Source: Pomacea canaliculata (taxonomy: Eukaryota; Mollusca; Gastropoda; Architaenioglossa; Ampullariidae). Taken from it: a DNA stretch of 64,000 nt. This document shows positions 1 to 10,774 of this stretch, one piece after another; positions within the stretch are counted from its first letter, which is position 1, and each line of letters starts with the position of its first letter. The notes beneath the pieces are model-generated. The model was not told the origin of the DNA. It saw nothing but the letters and a program-made list of their open reading frames with translations, and did not search any database. Location of the stretch: positions 10,340,464 to 10,404,463 of the forward strand of contig NC_037602.1 of assembly GCF_003073045.1 (NCBI RefSeq). The letters are read 5' to 3'. Position numbers and translations under genes: made by a program.

Positions 1-1236
1 TTGTCTCTGAGACTCTTTATGCCCGAAGTGACAGTCTGTCCCGTGTTCACGTTCATTTGTTCTGGCATTATTGCAAGAACCTCATCGCTGTATCCAGCTT
101 CAGCTTCCCCATCCCCCTGGCTCGTCGGCTCAGTTCAAACCAACATCATGTTTCTGCTCTGTCCCAGATGCAAACGCCGGCTGTATTTCTGTGTTTCTCA
201 ACAAAAGAGTGGACGACGACACCATGTTCGCAATTATCCTTCACGTCTGCAAGCGAAATGAGCCATGGTGAAGCTGGACCGTTAGATAAAGAGGGGGTGT
301 GGAGACAGATTAGCAAGCAAGAGCTTGTGAATTGTTGGATAGCGCCCTTGATTATGTCTTTTCCAAATTATTGATTCGTTAAAGCGCAAGGGGAGGACAA
401 CTCTAAACAGACTCAGTCTCCCTTGTCACCATAGAGAACTGTGAGTGATCTCAAAGTGGCATGTACTTGAGGCACACAAATGTGGTACGTTTGCATTTTA
501 ATAGCTTCCGAGATTTTTCCCCCCATCTTTCTTGTTAAATGTTGGTTTGCGCTAGACCGAGTGCGCGAACATGCAATTCTCTTCTCCTTGTCATATCCGA
601 CACTTTTTTGAAATTAAAGAAAAAAATTGTTTGACAGGAAAGTGTGAAGCAATATGATTTAACTTTAAAACAACTCAGCGCTGAAAGCTTTCTTAAATGA
701 CGCAACATGGAGAAAAAGGAAACCACAATATGAACACGTGATGTTTGCTTCTCAGAATAGAAGTATCCAACAAACATACTGCACTGTGCAACATTACACA
801 TTCACTAGATATTCTAGTATTTTATGCGTATCGCTAGTTTTGTATTTAATCGATTGATTTATTAATTGATTGATTTGTGGATAGGTTATTTGAGATTTGA
901 GGGCCATTGCCCCAAAGAAGTGGAGCAAACAACAATAATAACACAATATTGCAACCTATTTTTGTGAGAAATGCTTGATTAGTCCACAATTGTATCATTG
1001 CTTGCAGTCTAGCATTCTATAGACCAGACCTGGGCAAGGCCGGCCCGCCTCCTGTCTCTGACCGGCCGCGCCCCGTATATATACTATATATACAGTATTG
1101 GGTAAAACTGAGTTAAGATTATATTAGTCCGGCCCTCTAAAACCATCCCAATTTCTCATGCGGCCCGTTGGGAAAAATAATTGTCCACACCTGCCCTAGA
1201 TAATAGTTTCTGTTGATAGAGAAATGCTCATATTAG
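1..1236 (-). repeat. Inverted duplicate of 32,230-33,452
   Basis: Read on the minus strand, this stretch matches 32,230-33,452 on the plus strand almost base for base, including a hAT-like MITE and a following kilobase of AT-rich DNA. The window starts inside the repeat, so its outer end is unseen. The match includes an open frame of 86-88 codons in the outer 250 bases; its product is not recognised, the frame is not clearly preserved between the copies, and I do not call it a gene. In both copies the repeat lies just downstream of a signal-peptide exon of the collagen C4-like family, so it is part of a duplicated intron rather than an independent insertion in each place. Confidence 0.85.
1025..1193 (-). 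mobile_element. hAT-like MITE, copy 1
   Basis: A 169-bp non-autonomous element with imperfect terminal inverted repeats: CAGACCTGGGCAA at one end and CAGGTGTGGACAA read inward from the other. The CAGnnnTGGGCAA pattern is typical of hAT superfamily termini. The interior has a short TATATA-rich core and GC-rich subterminal blocks containing CCGGCC. It is orthologous by duplication to the copy at 32,237-32,406, where the outer terminus reads CAGGGGTGGGCAA and is better preserved. It codes for nothing. Confidence 0.7.
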
Positions 1237-1294
1237 CTTTCCATATAAGTGCTGTGTAACTAAGCACGTATACCTGGGTGCACTTTCTACTTAC

Positions 1295-1355
1295 CTGCCG
1301 CAGTGAAAGCTGGCAGAAGCGAGGCGCACACAAGGATGCTGAGGACAAGTGTCAT
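1295..1355 (-). CDS. First exon (signal peptide) of a collagen C4-like gene; rest lies off the left edge
   Basis: ATG at 1355 opens a 61-bp exon encoding MTLVLSILVCASLL followed by PAFTAA, a typical signal peptide, and ending in phase 1 at a GTAAGT donor. It is nearly identical to the first exons of genes A, B, C and F. No matching second or third exon lies between 1294 and 1. Instead the intron contains the hAT-like MITE and the repeat that also follow exon 1 of gene F. By that parallel this is the start of a long-intron gene whose other exons lie beyond the window. The alternative is an orphan exon left by a broken duplication. Confidence 0.75.
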
Positions 1356-1417
1356 GGCTGCCGTCAGGTACTGAATCAGTGGATGACGATACAGATACAG
1401 ACGTGGAGCTGCCTGTA

Positions 1418-1426
1418 CTTATATAG
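1418..1426 (-). promoter_or_regulatory. TATA box of the left-edge gene
   Basis: CTATATAAG on the minus strand about 65-70 bp upstream of the ATG at 1355, in the same setting as in the other units. The flanking bases (ACAGTTGA before, TACA after) are shared with the promoters of C and F, which places this gene in the long-intron group. Confidence 0.7.
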
Positions 1427-1429
1427 TCA

Positions 1430-3231
1430 ACTGTCTAAAGACAGAGCACAATTAAAACAACATCTGTCGTTTCGCATCACGGGTAATTATTATTTTCCAG
1501 TGAAAGCAAGAAAAATCAGTCTGCCGATTCACATCCGACATGTGATCAGTCGTATCATCAATAAAAGGTTTTGTCCTTGTGTATGGTGTGTGACAACAGG
1601 ACCAGTTGTACCGTTACCCAAACTTTGAGATCGCATTGGGCGCAATCACGGGGGACGGTGGTGCAAAAACTGCCTGCTGTTATTTTTTAAGATGAATAAT
1701 GTTAGGAAAAATTATAAATTTTAATGGAATGACATCAGCAGGACAATTTTCCTCTGCTTGCAATTTGACCACCATGCTAGTTTCTTTGTACATTTTAGGG
1801 GGAATTTTCAGCTAACAAGAGGGAAGTAGAGGATGCAGTAGAGACAGTAGAGGGGCGAGGGCAGTAGAGAGTGTTGGTGGACGAGGAAGAGGCTGGTGGA
1901 CTACTTACCTGCTACAGGACAGGACTTAAGGAAACATGTTGTTATTCTACGTGTCACAATAATGCTGACCTAGAAATACATATAGAGTTGGAAGAGGACG
2001 GAGGAAGAAAGACGAGATGACGATTGAATGGAATAGGAGATATAGCGAAACAATGAATGAGATTTTTAAAAAAATGGACAGAGAGAGGACATCCAATATT
2101 TGGTGGCGGGTGATCAAATGTCATCAACATGCGTGTTACAGACAATAGCGTTCCCATGCCATTTGTCACATCTGTCACGTCTGTCACATATGTCACCAGT
2201 CTGTGGCCAAGAAGTATTCTTGTTGTCGTTCAAAAGAGACCAATAATAACAACGCAAATTAGGCATCGAACACACGTTCTTCTGTCTAATTTTACGAAAA
2301 AGTGAAAATACAAAATGGTCGTGCTCACGCACACACACACACGCGAACTTCAGAGAGACAAAGCTAACTAAAATGTGTATAATGTGATATAATTTTCAAT
2401 AATTATAGTTTTTCTTGCACTAATCTCGTGAAAAATGATATAGAAAAGAAGAAGAGTGGCACAGACACAAAATTAAATCCAGGAATATATGAAATCGCTT
2501 ATAGATGCACTGATCAACATTACACAAAAAGTTTGAGTCAGTTTAACAGGAACAGACGAAAAGCGACGGAAAGAGATCTTATATTCTCTAGCCATTTAGG
2601 ATAAGGGACATCACTCTCACAATTCAAATAGAATTGAAAGGTGCAACAGCTTCTAAGATGCACTAAAAAGGACGAACTAAAGAAGAAACAAAATCGGAGC
2701 CTCTAATTAAAGAGCCTCTAATATCTGGCGGCTTTTGAAGTCGGTGATTAAATATCGTTCATTATGAAAGCTACAGGCAATAGCGGTCTGTCACCAGTTT
2801 ATGGCTATGACGTGATCGTGATTGATAAATGGGCTTCCAACATCCGTCCTCTGTGAGTTTGTGAACACACACACACACACAGATAGAGAACAATCCAAAT
2901 CTGTGAGAAAAAATGGTTATAATTGTAGACAAGACCGTATACACCGACGGTATAACTCCGAGCACAATTGAAGCAGGTCTACGGATACTAAAGATTGTAT
3001 ATGCTTTTTCTAAACCCTAACTTTACAAAAAAAGCTTAAGCTTCCAGGTGAAAGTTGGTTATATAAAAGACGGTATACACCGACGGCTAGCTCAGAACTA
3101 AACCCTAACTTTAGAAAAAAAAGCTCAAACTTTCATGTGAAAGTTATTATTAATCTTTCATACCATTACGACAGAGGAGAATACACTAAAGAGGTCTTCT
3201 TCTTTGATTGATGGCACAGAACGATTGACTC
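1430..3231 (-). repeat. Conserved 3' flank of gene A and upstream region of the left-edge gene
   Basis: No coding exon is recognised. Read on the minus strand, the segment matches the flanks after genes B (10,775-13,250) and D (30,045-32,000). Shared landmarks are a short CA/TG microsatellite near 2330 and 2870, a tandem 9-10-bp motif of the type GTGACAGAT near 2160-2200, the phrase CCAGATATTGGATG, and the distal promoter of the next unit. Open frames of 60-80 codons recur in several copies but do not hold their frame and look like by-products of DNA similarity. Confidence 0.75.
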
Positions 3232-5789
3232 TCACTTGGTGCAAACAACGCATTGCAGGATGTTGTTGTTCTGGTAAGGAGGACAGGGTAGACTGCCACA
3301 GATGCTGGCCACCACGTACAGCAGCCTGCCGTTCTCGTTAGCATTGGAGGCGATGCGGCCTTCCAGTTTGCTGTCCACACAGATGAACTCCGTTGACCCG
3401 CCGTGTCCGTCGTACCCGCTCATTAGTAAACCCGTGTACTCGGAGCTCCACCCAGACGGACACTTGTTTGTGCCGGGTATCATGATGTTGGCTATACGGT
3501 CTGTGACGAAGCACACGGCACACAGCGCATCCTGGTCGTTCTCTGGCCTGTTTGTCACTTCATATTCCGTGCCGTACACGGAGGAGACGTAGGCAGGTCT
3601 TGATATGTTAGTGGGTACGGGATTGGGTGGTAGACACAGGTAGTTGGCTCCAGATCCGGGATGGGCGTAAAAACTTCCGCCCATATAACCTTTTGGATTA
3701 CAGAATATTTACACGTTACTGTGACATTGTCGTAAGTTTATATCCTATGGTCTTGTAGACAACAGTTCATCAAAACTAAGATTTGATCATTGTTTTACAT
3801 ACACTTTGTCTGCGGAGAGCGTGGAAGTTACAACTTAAAAAGCCAATGCAGCGAAATGGCAACATTTGCAAACATAATTTGCACCCACACTTTATATCTT
3901 TATGAAGTAAACGATTTTTTAGGAATCATTTAAAGTGATGTATGTCTTTCTCAAGATTTATGAGGCATTTAGCGTTTGTCAGAGAAGTAAAGCATCTACA
4001 AGGGTCTGCTTATAGTGATAGATAATAATTATAAGAGCAATTATTTTTCTCCAGTCTATACAGTCTAATGCCTCGAGGGAGATGGATACACCATGAAAAC
4101 AAAGTTACACAACAAACCTCAGACATGATAACTGTTTATGTAAAGATGCACAAACAAACAGCGGCCTACACGGTAAAAACTAAATGAAAAACTAACTACA
4201 CTAGGCTGAAGTGATTTTATTAAAACGTTTTGCTGACTTATTAGCTTATATCTGAACATCTTTTTTGAGATATGTAAAGACTGCTCCTGATAAGAACCTT
4301 AACAATGACATTAAAAAGTTATGTTACTGACAATGAAAATCTCAAATCTACCTATTCATAAACATACCAATACAGGGCTTCTGCTTACGCAAAAAATTGC
4401 TTACAAAACGCATTAAAAGTTCAGAGGACCCCTTCAATTTTCGTCAATGAGGTTCCAGGGACCCCTTCAAATTTGTGCCAAGAACAGATACAAAATTGGG
4501 TAAGTGTAGTGTCTGACGTCGTAGCCCAATCTATTGTTGTCGTCTGCTACAAGGTGAGAGTTCCTTCCCTTGCACCAAGTTTTTTTATTTCTTACCGGGA
4601 AGAGTTCCACCATGGACAGCATGGTTTTAAAATCATCGTCTCAGAAACGGAAAGAAAGTGAGCACCTCAAGTACACTGAGCATAAGCTCATCACAGATGC
4701 TCGCACAGACTTCATGGCACAGAAATCTCGCCGTTTCTGACTAGACATTACAGTGCTTTGTGTGCCTGAAAGGCAGTTCAACAAAATGTGTTGGTTTGTT
4801 GAGTTGGTTTTTTCACATTGTAAACTGTAAAGGGCCCCTTAGAGTTAGCCTGGGACCCCTTAGAAATCTGAAGAAGGGGTCCCTGGGACCCCAAAGAATT
4901 TAGCCTTAGCAGAAGCCCTGACTAATATGTCCAGTATCGTTGCAATATCATATTTAATTCTTGTAAAAAAGCATTATGCGTTGATTTAAATAAAAAATGA
5001 TATAAAACATTGTTATAGCACATGACTTTGAACTGAACATTTCTGTAGCAAGAAAAATAACCGATATTACTTCTGTATAAACATTTTGTCAGACTACTAC
5101 GACTTCTCAATGTTAAAAGTTTTTGAGAAAGAAACATTTTTATTTTGTTCCATGGATGCAACGCTTCTTTACCTGAATACACCGTAGCTCCTGCAGAAGC
5201 ACACCCCTTGCTTCCCCAACGTGTGTAAACGGTACCTGCATTAAAAACAGGTTTTAAATGTAAGCAGCATGATTGTCTTTTCTACCTGCGAATTAGTGAA
5301 TCCAGTAAATTAAAGTTGAGGGAAATACAAGTGAACGTGAAATACAAAATGTAAAATTGAAAAGCTTGCCTTTATTCTAAATATTTATCCATATGTTTTG
5401 AAACATATATAGGTCATGGGACCTGGCATCACTAGTAGTTTTTAAGCAAAGAGAATGTTTGCCTACTCTTTTAAAGCGTTTTTAGTACTTGCGGTATCTA
5501 ACACTTCCCCCTTCATCACTCAAACAGACCGGGGTTACCTTTACGATTTTGTTTGTTTGTTTGTCAGAAACAATTGAGAAACTACAGTTTGACACCATAG
5601 ATCACAACTTTTGTTCAGAGAGAAATGTTCACATTAGCTTTCCTGACTGAAATTCGTCCCGTGCTTGTAAGTGCATCGTTAAGTGCCATGTGACTAAGTA
5701 CACCTACCTGGATGCACCTTCTACTTACCTGCCGCAGTCAAAGCTGGAAGAAGCGAGGCGCACACAAGGATGCTGAGGACAAGTGTCAT
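3232..5789 (-). CDS. Gene A: secreted collagen C4 terminal-domain protein (three exons, intact)
   Basis: Exons on the minus strand are 5789-5729, 5235-5173 and 3689-3232; both introns are phase 1 with GT/AG ends. The product is 193 residues: a signal peptide (about residues 1-20) and a mature chain starting GTVYTRWG. The rest matches the C-terminal non-collagenous domain of sponge short-chain collagen C4 and its mollusc relatives, with motifs YTRWG, NYLCLPPNP, YGTEYEV, CAVC, MIPGTNKCPSGW, EYTGLLMSG, TEFICVDS, CGSLPCPPY and a terminal CVVCTK. Mature cysteines are at 32, 60, 98, 101, 118, 145, 172, 177, 188 and 191, suggesting five disulfides. There is one N-glycosylation sequon, NIS at 69. No collagen Gly-X-Y repeat is present, so this is a free domain. 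Role unknown; extracellular matrix, mucus or recognition are possibilities. Its TATA box is altered compared with its paralogs. Confidence 0.87.
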
Positions 5790-5849
5790 GGCTGCCGTCT
5801 GGTACTGAATCAGTGGATGACGATACAGATACAGACATGGACCTGCTTG

Positions 5850-5862
5850 TACAATATAGTCA
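5850..5862 (-). promoter_or_regulatory. Altered TATA region of gene A
   Basis: At the position where the other units have GACTATATAAGTACA, gene A reads GACTATATTGTACA: the AAG is replaced and a base is missing. Distance to the ATG (about 65 bp) and the surrounding promoter DNA are otherwise conserved. Inference: gene A may be transcribed weakly despite its intact coding exons. Confidence 0.6.
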
Positions 5863-6762
5863 ATTTTCTGAAGACAGCGAGGACAATGAAAATAACATCT
5901 GTCGTCTCGTATCACAGTTATCAATTATTTTACAAGAAACACATCCCTCTGCTGTTTCACATCAGACCTGTTGATCATATCATTAATAAAACTTTTTGTC
6001 CTTGTGTGTATAGTGTGTGACAACAGGACCGGTTGTACCGTCAGGCAAACTAGGTTGTCGCCTAGGTCCCAATCATTGAGAGGTAGGGAGCAAAAATGAC
6101 CTGCTTTGTTTTCTTTTTTGTGCGGGAAAAATATTATTTTCATGGAATGACATTAGCAGGATATTTTTCCTTTGCTGGTAATTAGACCACCATGCTATAG
6201 TTTCTTTGTACATCTGAGAGGGCATTTTCAGTGACCAGCTAACTAGCTAGCTTTATACAAATCACAAAGGGAGACAGTAGAGGGGCGGGTGTAGTGTAGA
6301 GCGGTGTTGGTGGTTTGGGAAGGGGCTGGTCGGAGCGGATCCCTCGGATATATGGGACCACATGCCAGCCTCACTTTTCTCTCTTCTATCATAAGTGAGA
6401 AGACGTTGCACACATATTCATAGGAAACACTGAAGCTGAGGTCAGTGATAACAACACCGACCTTAGTGCTGTGTACATCTGTGACATTAAGATTTGACGA
6501 CCTCTAGTTTTGTGCTTACTGTGCATAAGGAATCGTGGAGGCCGAAGTACGTGTGATGAGTGCGACACCTGGAACTAGGTAGGCTTGTTACCTGGTAGTC
6601 GCCAGTAAACCATGATCAGCATCTCTTTATGCATCGCTTTTTTTCATTCAACACTGAACAATCACAACAATATGAAGGTTCAACGACCTCCCTATACTGC
6701 ACTCCACCAGGTGCAAACAGGGCGACACATAGGATGGGGAGAGGAGGAGTGGTGATGGTCAG

Positions 6763-7462
6763 TTGAATGGGAGTTGAAGCATTAGTTTGACTGTACTTGT
6801 GAAGGCATCAGTTGCCATGGAAAGAATCCAAAATAACTCATTCAACTTTATGAGTAGACTCAAAATTCTGCTTGAAATAGTTACATAGAAGAAAGATATA
6901 CAGTTGCATGAGGGGGAATTTGCAAAATCGACTTAATTTTTAGGAATTTTCTTTTACACAGAGTAAATACAAATACTTAGTAAAGCCATTGATCATTCTA
7001 ACAAAATCTAACCAAGAGCAACGTCACACAAAATAAATCTCTTCACCGCAGGCGTTCACTGAATTTTTTTTCTTTTTCAAGAAGGATTGTCATACAACTA
7101 TGAAACTCCACTTTCACTGACTTCACAAAACGTTCTCTTCTTCTGTACTTTTAACACTTTCACCTTACCCTACGGACAGCAAAATAAGAGTATTATTCTT
7201 TTGTTACTCACAAGTGTTTTTCGACCGGTCGTCTGTTGCGAGCTTCACACCGACAAGGCCGCTACTCTCCGATCTCTGACGTCAAAACTTGTTGACGTCA
7301 TACATACGCATTCAGACATTAATTTGACATCATTCATTTTTTGTTAAGTACCATGTAGGCCGATGTATGTTTGTACATCTTTTTATGAATAGTTATCACG
7401 TTGTCTCACGTCTGTTATGTAACCTACGTCTAAAGCTAACCCCAACATGTTATGCCCACGCC
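6763..7462. repeat. Spacer at the centre of the inverted repeat; direct copy at 26,357-27,118
   Basis: About 700 bp between the inverted arms. It is repeated in direct orientation upstream of gene D (26,357-27,118), which shows that the spacer belongs to the 5' end of the plus-strand blocks and that block 1 was joined to it in reverse. An 86-codon open frame at 7087-7347 has a counterpart at 26,688 but is shorter and frame-disturbed there, so I do not call a gene. Two CRE-like TGACGTCA sites occur near 7277-7300 and are conserved in the second copy (one as CTGACGTCAA). Confidence 0.7.
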
Positions 7463-8382
7463 TGACTACCATCATTCCTCCTCTTTCCCTCCCCGTCCTA
7501 TGTGTCGCCCTGTTTGTACCTGTTGGAGTGTAGTATAGGGAGGTCGTTGAACCTTCATATTGTTGTGACTGTTGAGTGTTGAATGAAAAAAAGCGAAGCA
7601 TAAAAAGCTTCTGATCATGGTTTACTGGCGACTACCAGGTAAAAAGTCTACCTAGTCCCAGATGTCGCACTCATCACACGTACTTCGGCTTCAAAAAGAA
7701 AAGAAAAGAGAACAAAAACACTAAAACAATTTAATAGTTCATGTGTGCGATCTCCTACTCTGATAACACAGGCTCACGAAATATTTTACGCGTTTTTTCA
7801 TTCAACAAACAACAAACAATCTGCCAGTGGTTTTTAAATATCAATATGTGTGCAACGTCTTCTGAAAGGATAGAAGAGGTGAGGCTGGCATGTGGTCCCA
7901 TATATCCTAGGGATCCGCTCCGACCATCCCCTTCCCCATCCACCAACACCGCTCTGCCCTGCATCCGCCCCACTACTGTCTGCCTTTTGCGCTCTGTATT
8001 TCTTGCTGGTTAGCTAGTCACTGAAAATGCCCTCTCAAATGTACAAAGAAACTATAGCATGGTGGTCTAATTGCAGGCAAAGGAAAAATATCCTGCTAAT
8101 GTCATTCCATGAAATAATATTTTCCCACAAAAAAAAAGAAAACAAGCAGGCATTTTGCGCCTACCCTTCAGTGATTGGACCTAGCGACAAACCTAGTGTT
8201 TGCCTGACGGTACAACCGGTCTGTTGTCACACACTATAGGACAAAACGTTTTATTAATGATCTGATCAACAGGTCTGATGTGAACAGCAGAGTGGTGTGT
8301 CTCTTTTATTGTAAAATAATTAATAACTGTGATACGAGACAACAGATGTTATTTTCATTGTCCTCTGTCTTCAGAAAATTGA

Positions 8383-8391
8383 CTATATAAG
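8383..8391 (+). promoter_or_regulatory. TATA box of gene B
   Basis: CTATATAAG 70 bp upstream of the ATG at 8454, preceded by the conserved CTTCAGAAAATTGA. A second TATA box belonging to the tandem copy lies at about 8734-8742. Confidence 0.75.
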
Positions 8392-8453
8392 TACAAGCAG
8401 GTCCACGTCTGTATCTGTATCGTCATCCACTGATTCAGTACCCGACGGCAGCC

Positions 8454-10774
8454 ATGACACTTGTCCTCAGCATCCTTGTGTGCGCCTCGCTTCTTCCAGC
8501 TTTGACTGCGGCAGGTAAGTAGAAGGTGCATCCAGGTAGGTGTACTTAGTCACATGGTACAACCGGTCCTGTTGTCACACACTATACACACAAGGACAAA
8601 AAGTTTTATTAATGATATGATCAACAGGTCTGATGTGAAACAGCAGAGGGATGTGTTTCTTGTAAAATAATTGATAACTGTGATACGAGACGACAGATGT
8701 TATTTTCATTGTCCTCTGTCTTCAGAAAATTGACTATATAAGTACAAGCAGGTCCATGTCTGTATCTGGTATCGTCATCCACTGATTCAGTACCCGAGGC
8801 CAGCCATGACACTGTCCTCAGCATCCTTGTGTGCGCCTCGCTTTCTTCCAGCTTTGACTGCGGCAGGGGGAAGTAGAAGGTGCATCCAGGTAGTCTACTT
8901 AGTCACATGCACTTAACGATGCACTTACAAGCACGGACGAATTTCAGTCAGGAAAGCTAATGTGAACATTCTCTCTGAACAAAAGTTGTGATCTATGGTG
9001 TCAAACTGTAGTTTCAATTGTTTCTGACAACAAACACAAACAAAATGGTAAAGGTAACCCCGGTCTGTTTGAGTGATGAAGGGGGAAGTGTTAGATACCG
9101 CAAGTACTAAAAACGCTTTAAAAGAGTAGGCAAACATTCGTGAGGCCAGGTCCCATGACCTATTTATGTTTCAAAAGATATGGATAAATATTTAGAATAA
9201 AGGCAAGCTTTTCAGTTTTACGTTTTGTATTTCACGTTCACTTGTATTTCCCTCAACTTTAATTTACTGGATTCACTAATTCGCAGGTATAAAAGACAAA
9301 CATGCTGCTTACCTTTAAAACCTGTTTTTAATCCAGGTACCCTTTACACACGTTGGGGAAGCAAGGGGTGTGCTTCTGCAGGAGCTACGGTGTATTCAGG
9401 TAAAGAAACGTTGCACCGATGAAAAAAATTAAAAATGTTTCTTTCTGAAAAACTTTTAACATAGAGAAGTCGTAGTAGTTTCACAAAATGTTTATACAGA
9501 AGTTATTTTTCTTGCTACAGAAATTTTCAGCTCAAAGTCATGTGTTATAACAATGTTTTATATCATTTTTTTATTTAAAGCAACGCATAATGCTTTTGGT
9601 ACACGAATTAAATATGATATTGCAACGATACTGGACAGTATTAGTATGTTTATGAATAGGTAGATAGATTTGAGATTTTCATTCTCAGTAACATAACTTT
9701 TTAATATCATTGTTAAGGTTCTTATCAGGAGCAGTATTTACATATCTCAAATAAGATGCTCAGATACGAGCTAATAAGTCAGCAAAAAGTTTTAATAAAA
9801 TCACTCCAGCCTAGTATAATTAGTTTTTCATTTAGTTTTAACCGTGTAGGCCGCTGTTTGTGCATCTTTACGTGAACAGTTATCATGTCTGAGTTTGTTG
9901 TGTAACTTGTTTTCATGTGTATCCATCTCCCTCGAGGCATTAGACTGTATGAGACTGAGAAAAATAATTGCTCTTATAATTATTATCTATCACTATAGCA
10001 GACCCTTGTAGATGCAATTACTGCTCTGACAAACGCTAAATGCTCATAATCTGAGAAGACATACATCACTTTAAATGATTCCTAAAAAATCGTTTACTTC
10101 ATAAAGATATAAAGTGTGGGTGCAAATTATGTTGCAAATGTTGCATTTCGCTGCATTGGCTTTTTTAAAGTTGTAACTTCCACGCTCTCCGCAGACAAAG
10201 AGTATGTAAAACAATGATCAAATCTTAGTTTTGATGAACTGTTGTCTACAAGACCATAGGATATAAACTTACGACAATGTCACAGTAACGTGTAAATATT
10301 CTGTAATCCAAAAGGTTATATGGGCGGAAGTTTTTACGCCCATCCCGGATCTGGAGCCAACTACCTGTGTCTACCACCCAATCCCGTACCCACTAACATA
10401 TCAAGACCTGCCTACGTCTCCTCCGTGTACGGCACCGAATACGAAGTGACGAACCGGCCAGAGAACGACCAGGATGCTCTGTGTGCCGTGTGCTTCGTCA
10501 CAGACCGTATAGCCAACAGCATCATGTACCGGCACAAACAAGTGTCCGTCTGGGTGGAGCTCCGAGTACACGGGTTTACTCTATGAGTGGGTACGACGGA
10601 CACGGCGGGTCAACGGAGTTCATCTGCGTGGACAGCAAACTAGAAGGCCGCATCGCCTCCAATGCTAACGAGAACGGCAGGCTGCTGTACGTGGTGGCCA
10701 GCATCTGTGGCAGTCTACCCTGTCCTCCTTACCAGAACAACAACATCCTGCAATGCGTTGTTTGCACCAAGTGA
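8454..10774 (+). pseudogene. Gene B: collagen C4-like gene, frameshifted in exon 3
   Basis: Exons would be 8454-8514, 9337-9399 and 10,315-10,774. Exons 1 and 2 are intact, with TLYTRWG in place of TVYTRWG. Exon 3 is 2 bp longer than in the paralogs. Around 10,519-10,530 the sequence for ANIMIPGTNKC is rearranged, the frame is lost after TDRIAN, and translation stops at the TGA at 10,584-10,586. The product would lose the last 70 or so residues, including six of the ten cysteines. The downstream part (MSGYDGH to CVVCTK) is preserved in another frame, so the damage is recent. Otherwise the sequence is close to genes A and D. Transcription is still plausible because promoter and splice sites look sound. 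Confidence 0.85.
8806..8866 (+). pseudogene. Second, decayed first exon of gene B
   Basis: The tandem copy of the signal-peptide exon. It has lost one base after ATGACACT and gained one before the end, so it stays 61 bp long but encodes a different middle (SSASLCAPRF). Its donor site GTAAGT has become GGGGAAGT, so splicing to exon 2 from this copy is unlikely. Confidence 0.8.

Larger units (their letters stand above)
1237..6762 (-). repeat. Left arm of a large inverted repeat (block 1)
   Basis: This whole arm, read on the minus strand, matches 7463 to about 13,480 on the plus strand, with a spacer of about 700 bp between the arms. Each arm carries a short-intron collagen C4-like gene and the promoter and first exon of a long-intron gene. 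The inner end of the left arm is at the sequence GATGGTCAG; on the right the match starts at TGACTACCATC. Block 1 is even closer to the D-F block, because both have the MITE insertion in the second gene's intron 1 and the B-C block does not. Confidence 0.8.
8209..8908 (+). repeat. Tandem duplication of promoter plus first exon in gene B
   Basis: The segment 8209-8555 (distal promoter, TATA box, first exon, start of intron) is repeated immediately as 8556-8908. Both copies begin GGTACAACCGGT and run through the intron start AGTCACATG. No other unit in the window has this tandem duplication. The second copy is the decayed one. Confidence 0.85.

Noticed and set aside
2114-2338. A 74-codon open frame in the flank of gene A, with relatives at 31,099 and 11,881
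   Set aside because: The copies are DNA-similar over the whole flank, but frames and lengths differ between copies, and there is no start context or splice pattern. Similarity is explained by segmental duplication.
7087-7347. 86-codon frame in the spacer with a counterpart at 26,688
   Set aside because: The second copy is shorter and its frame is disturbed. No protein motif is visible.
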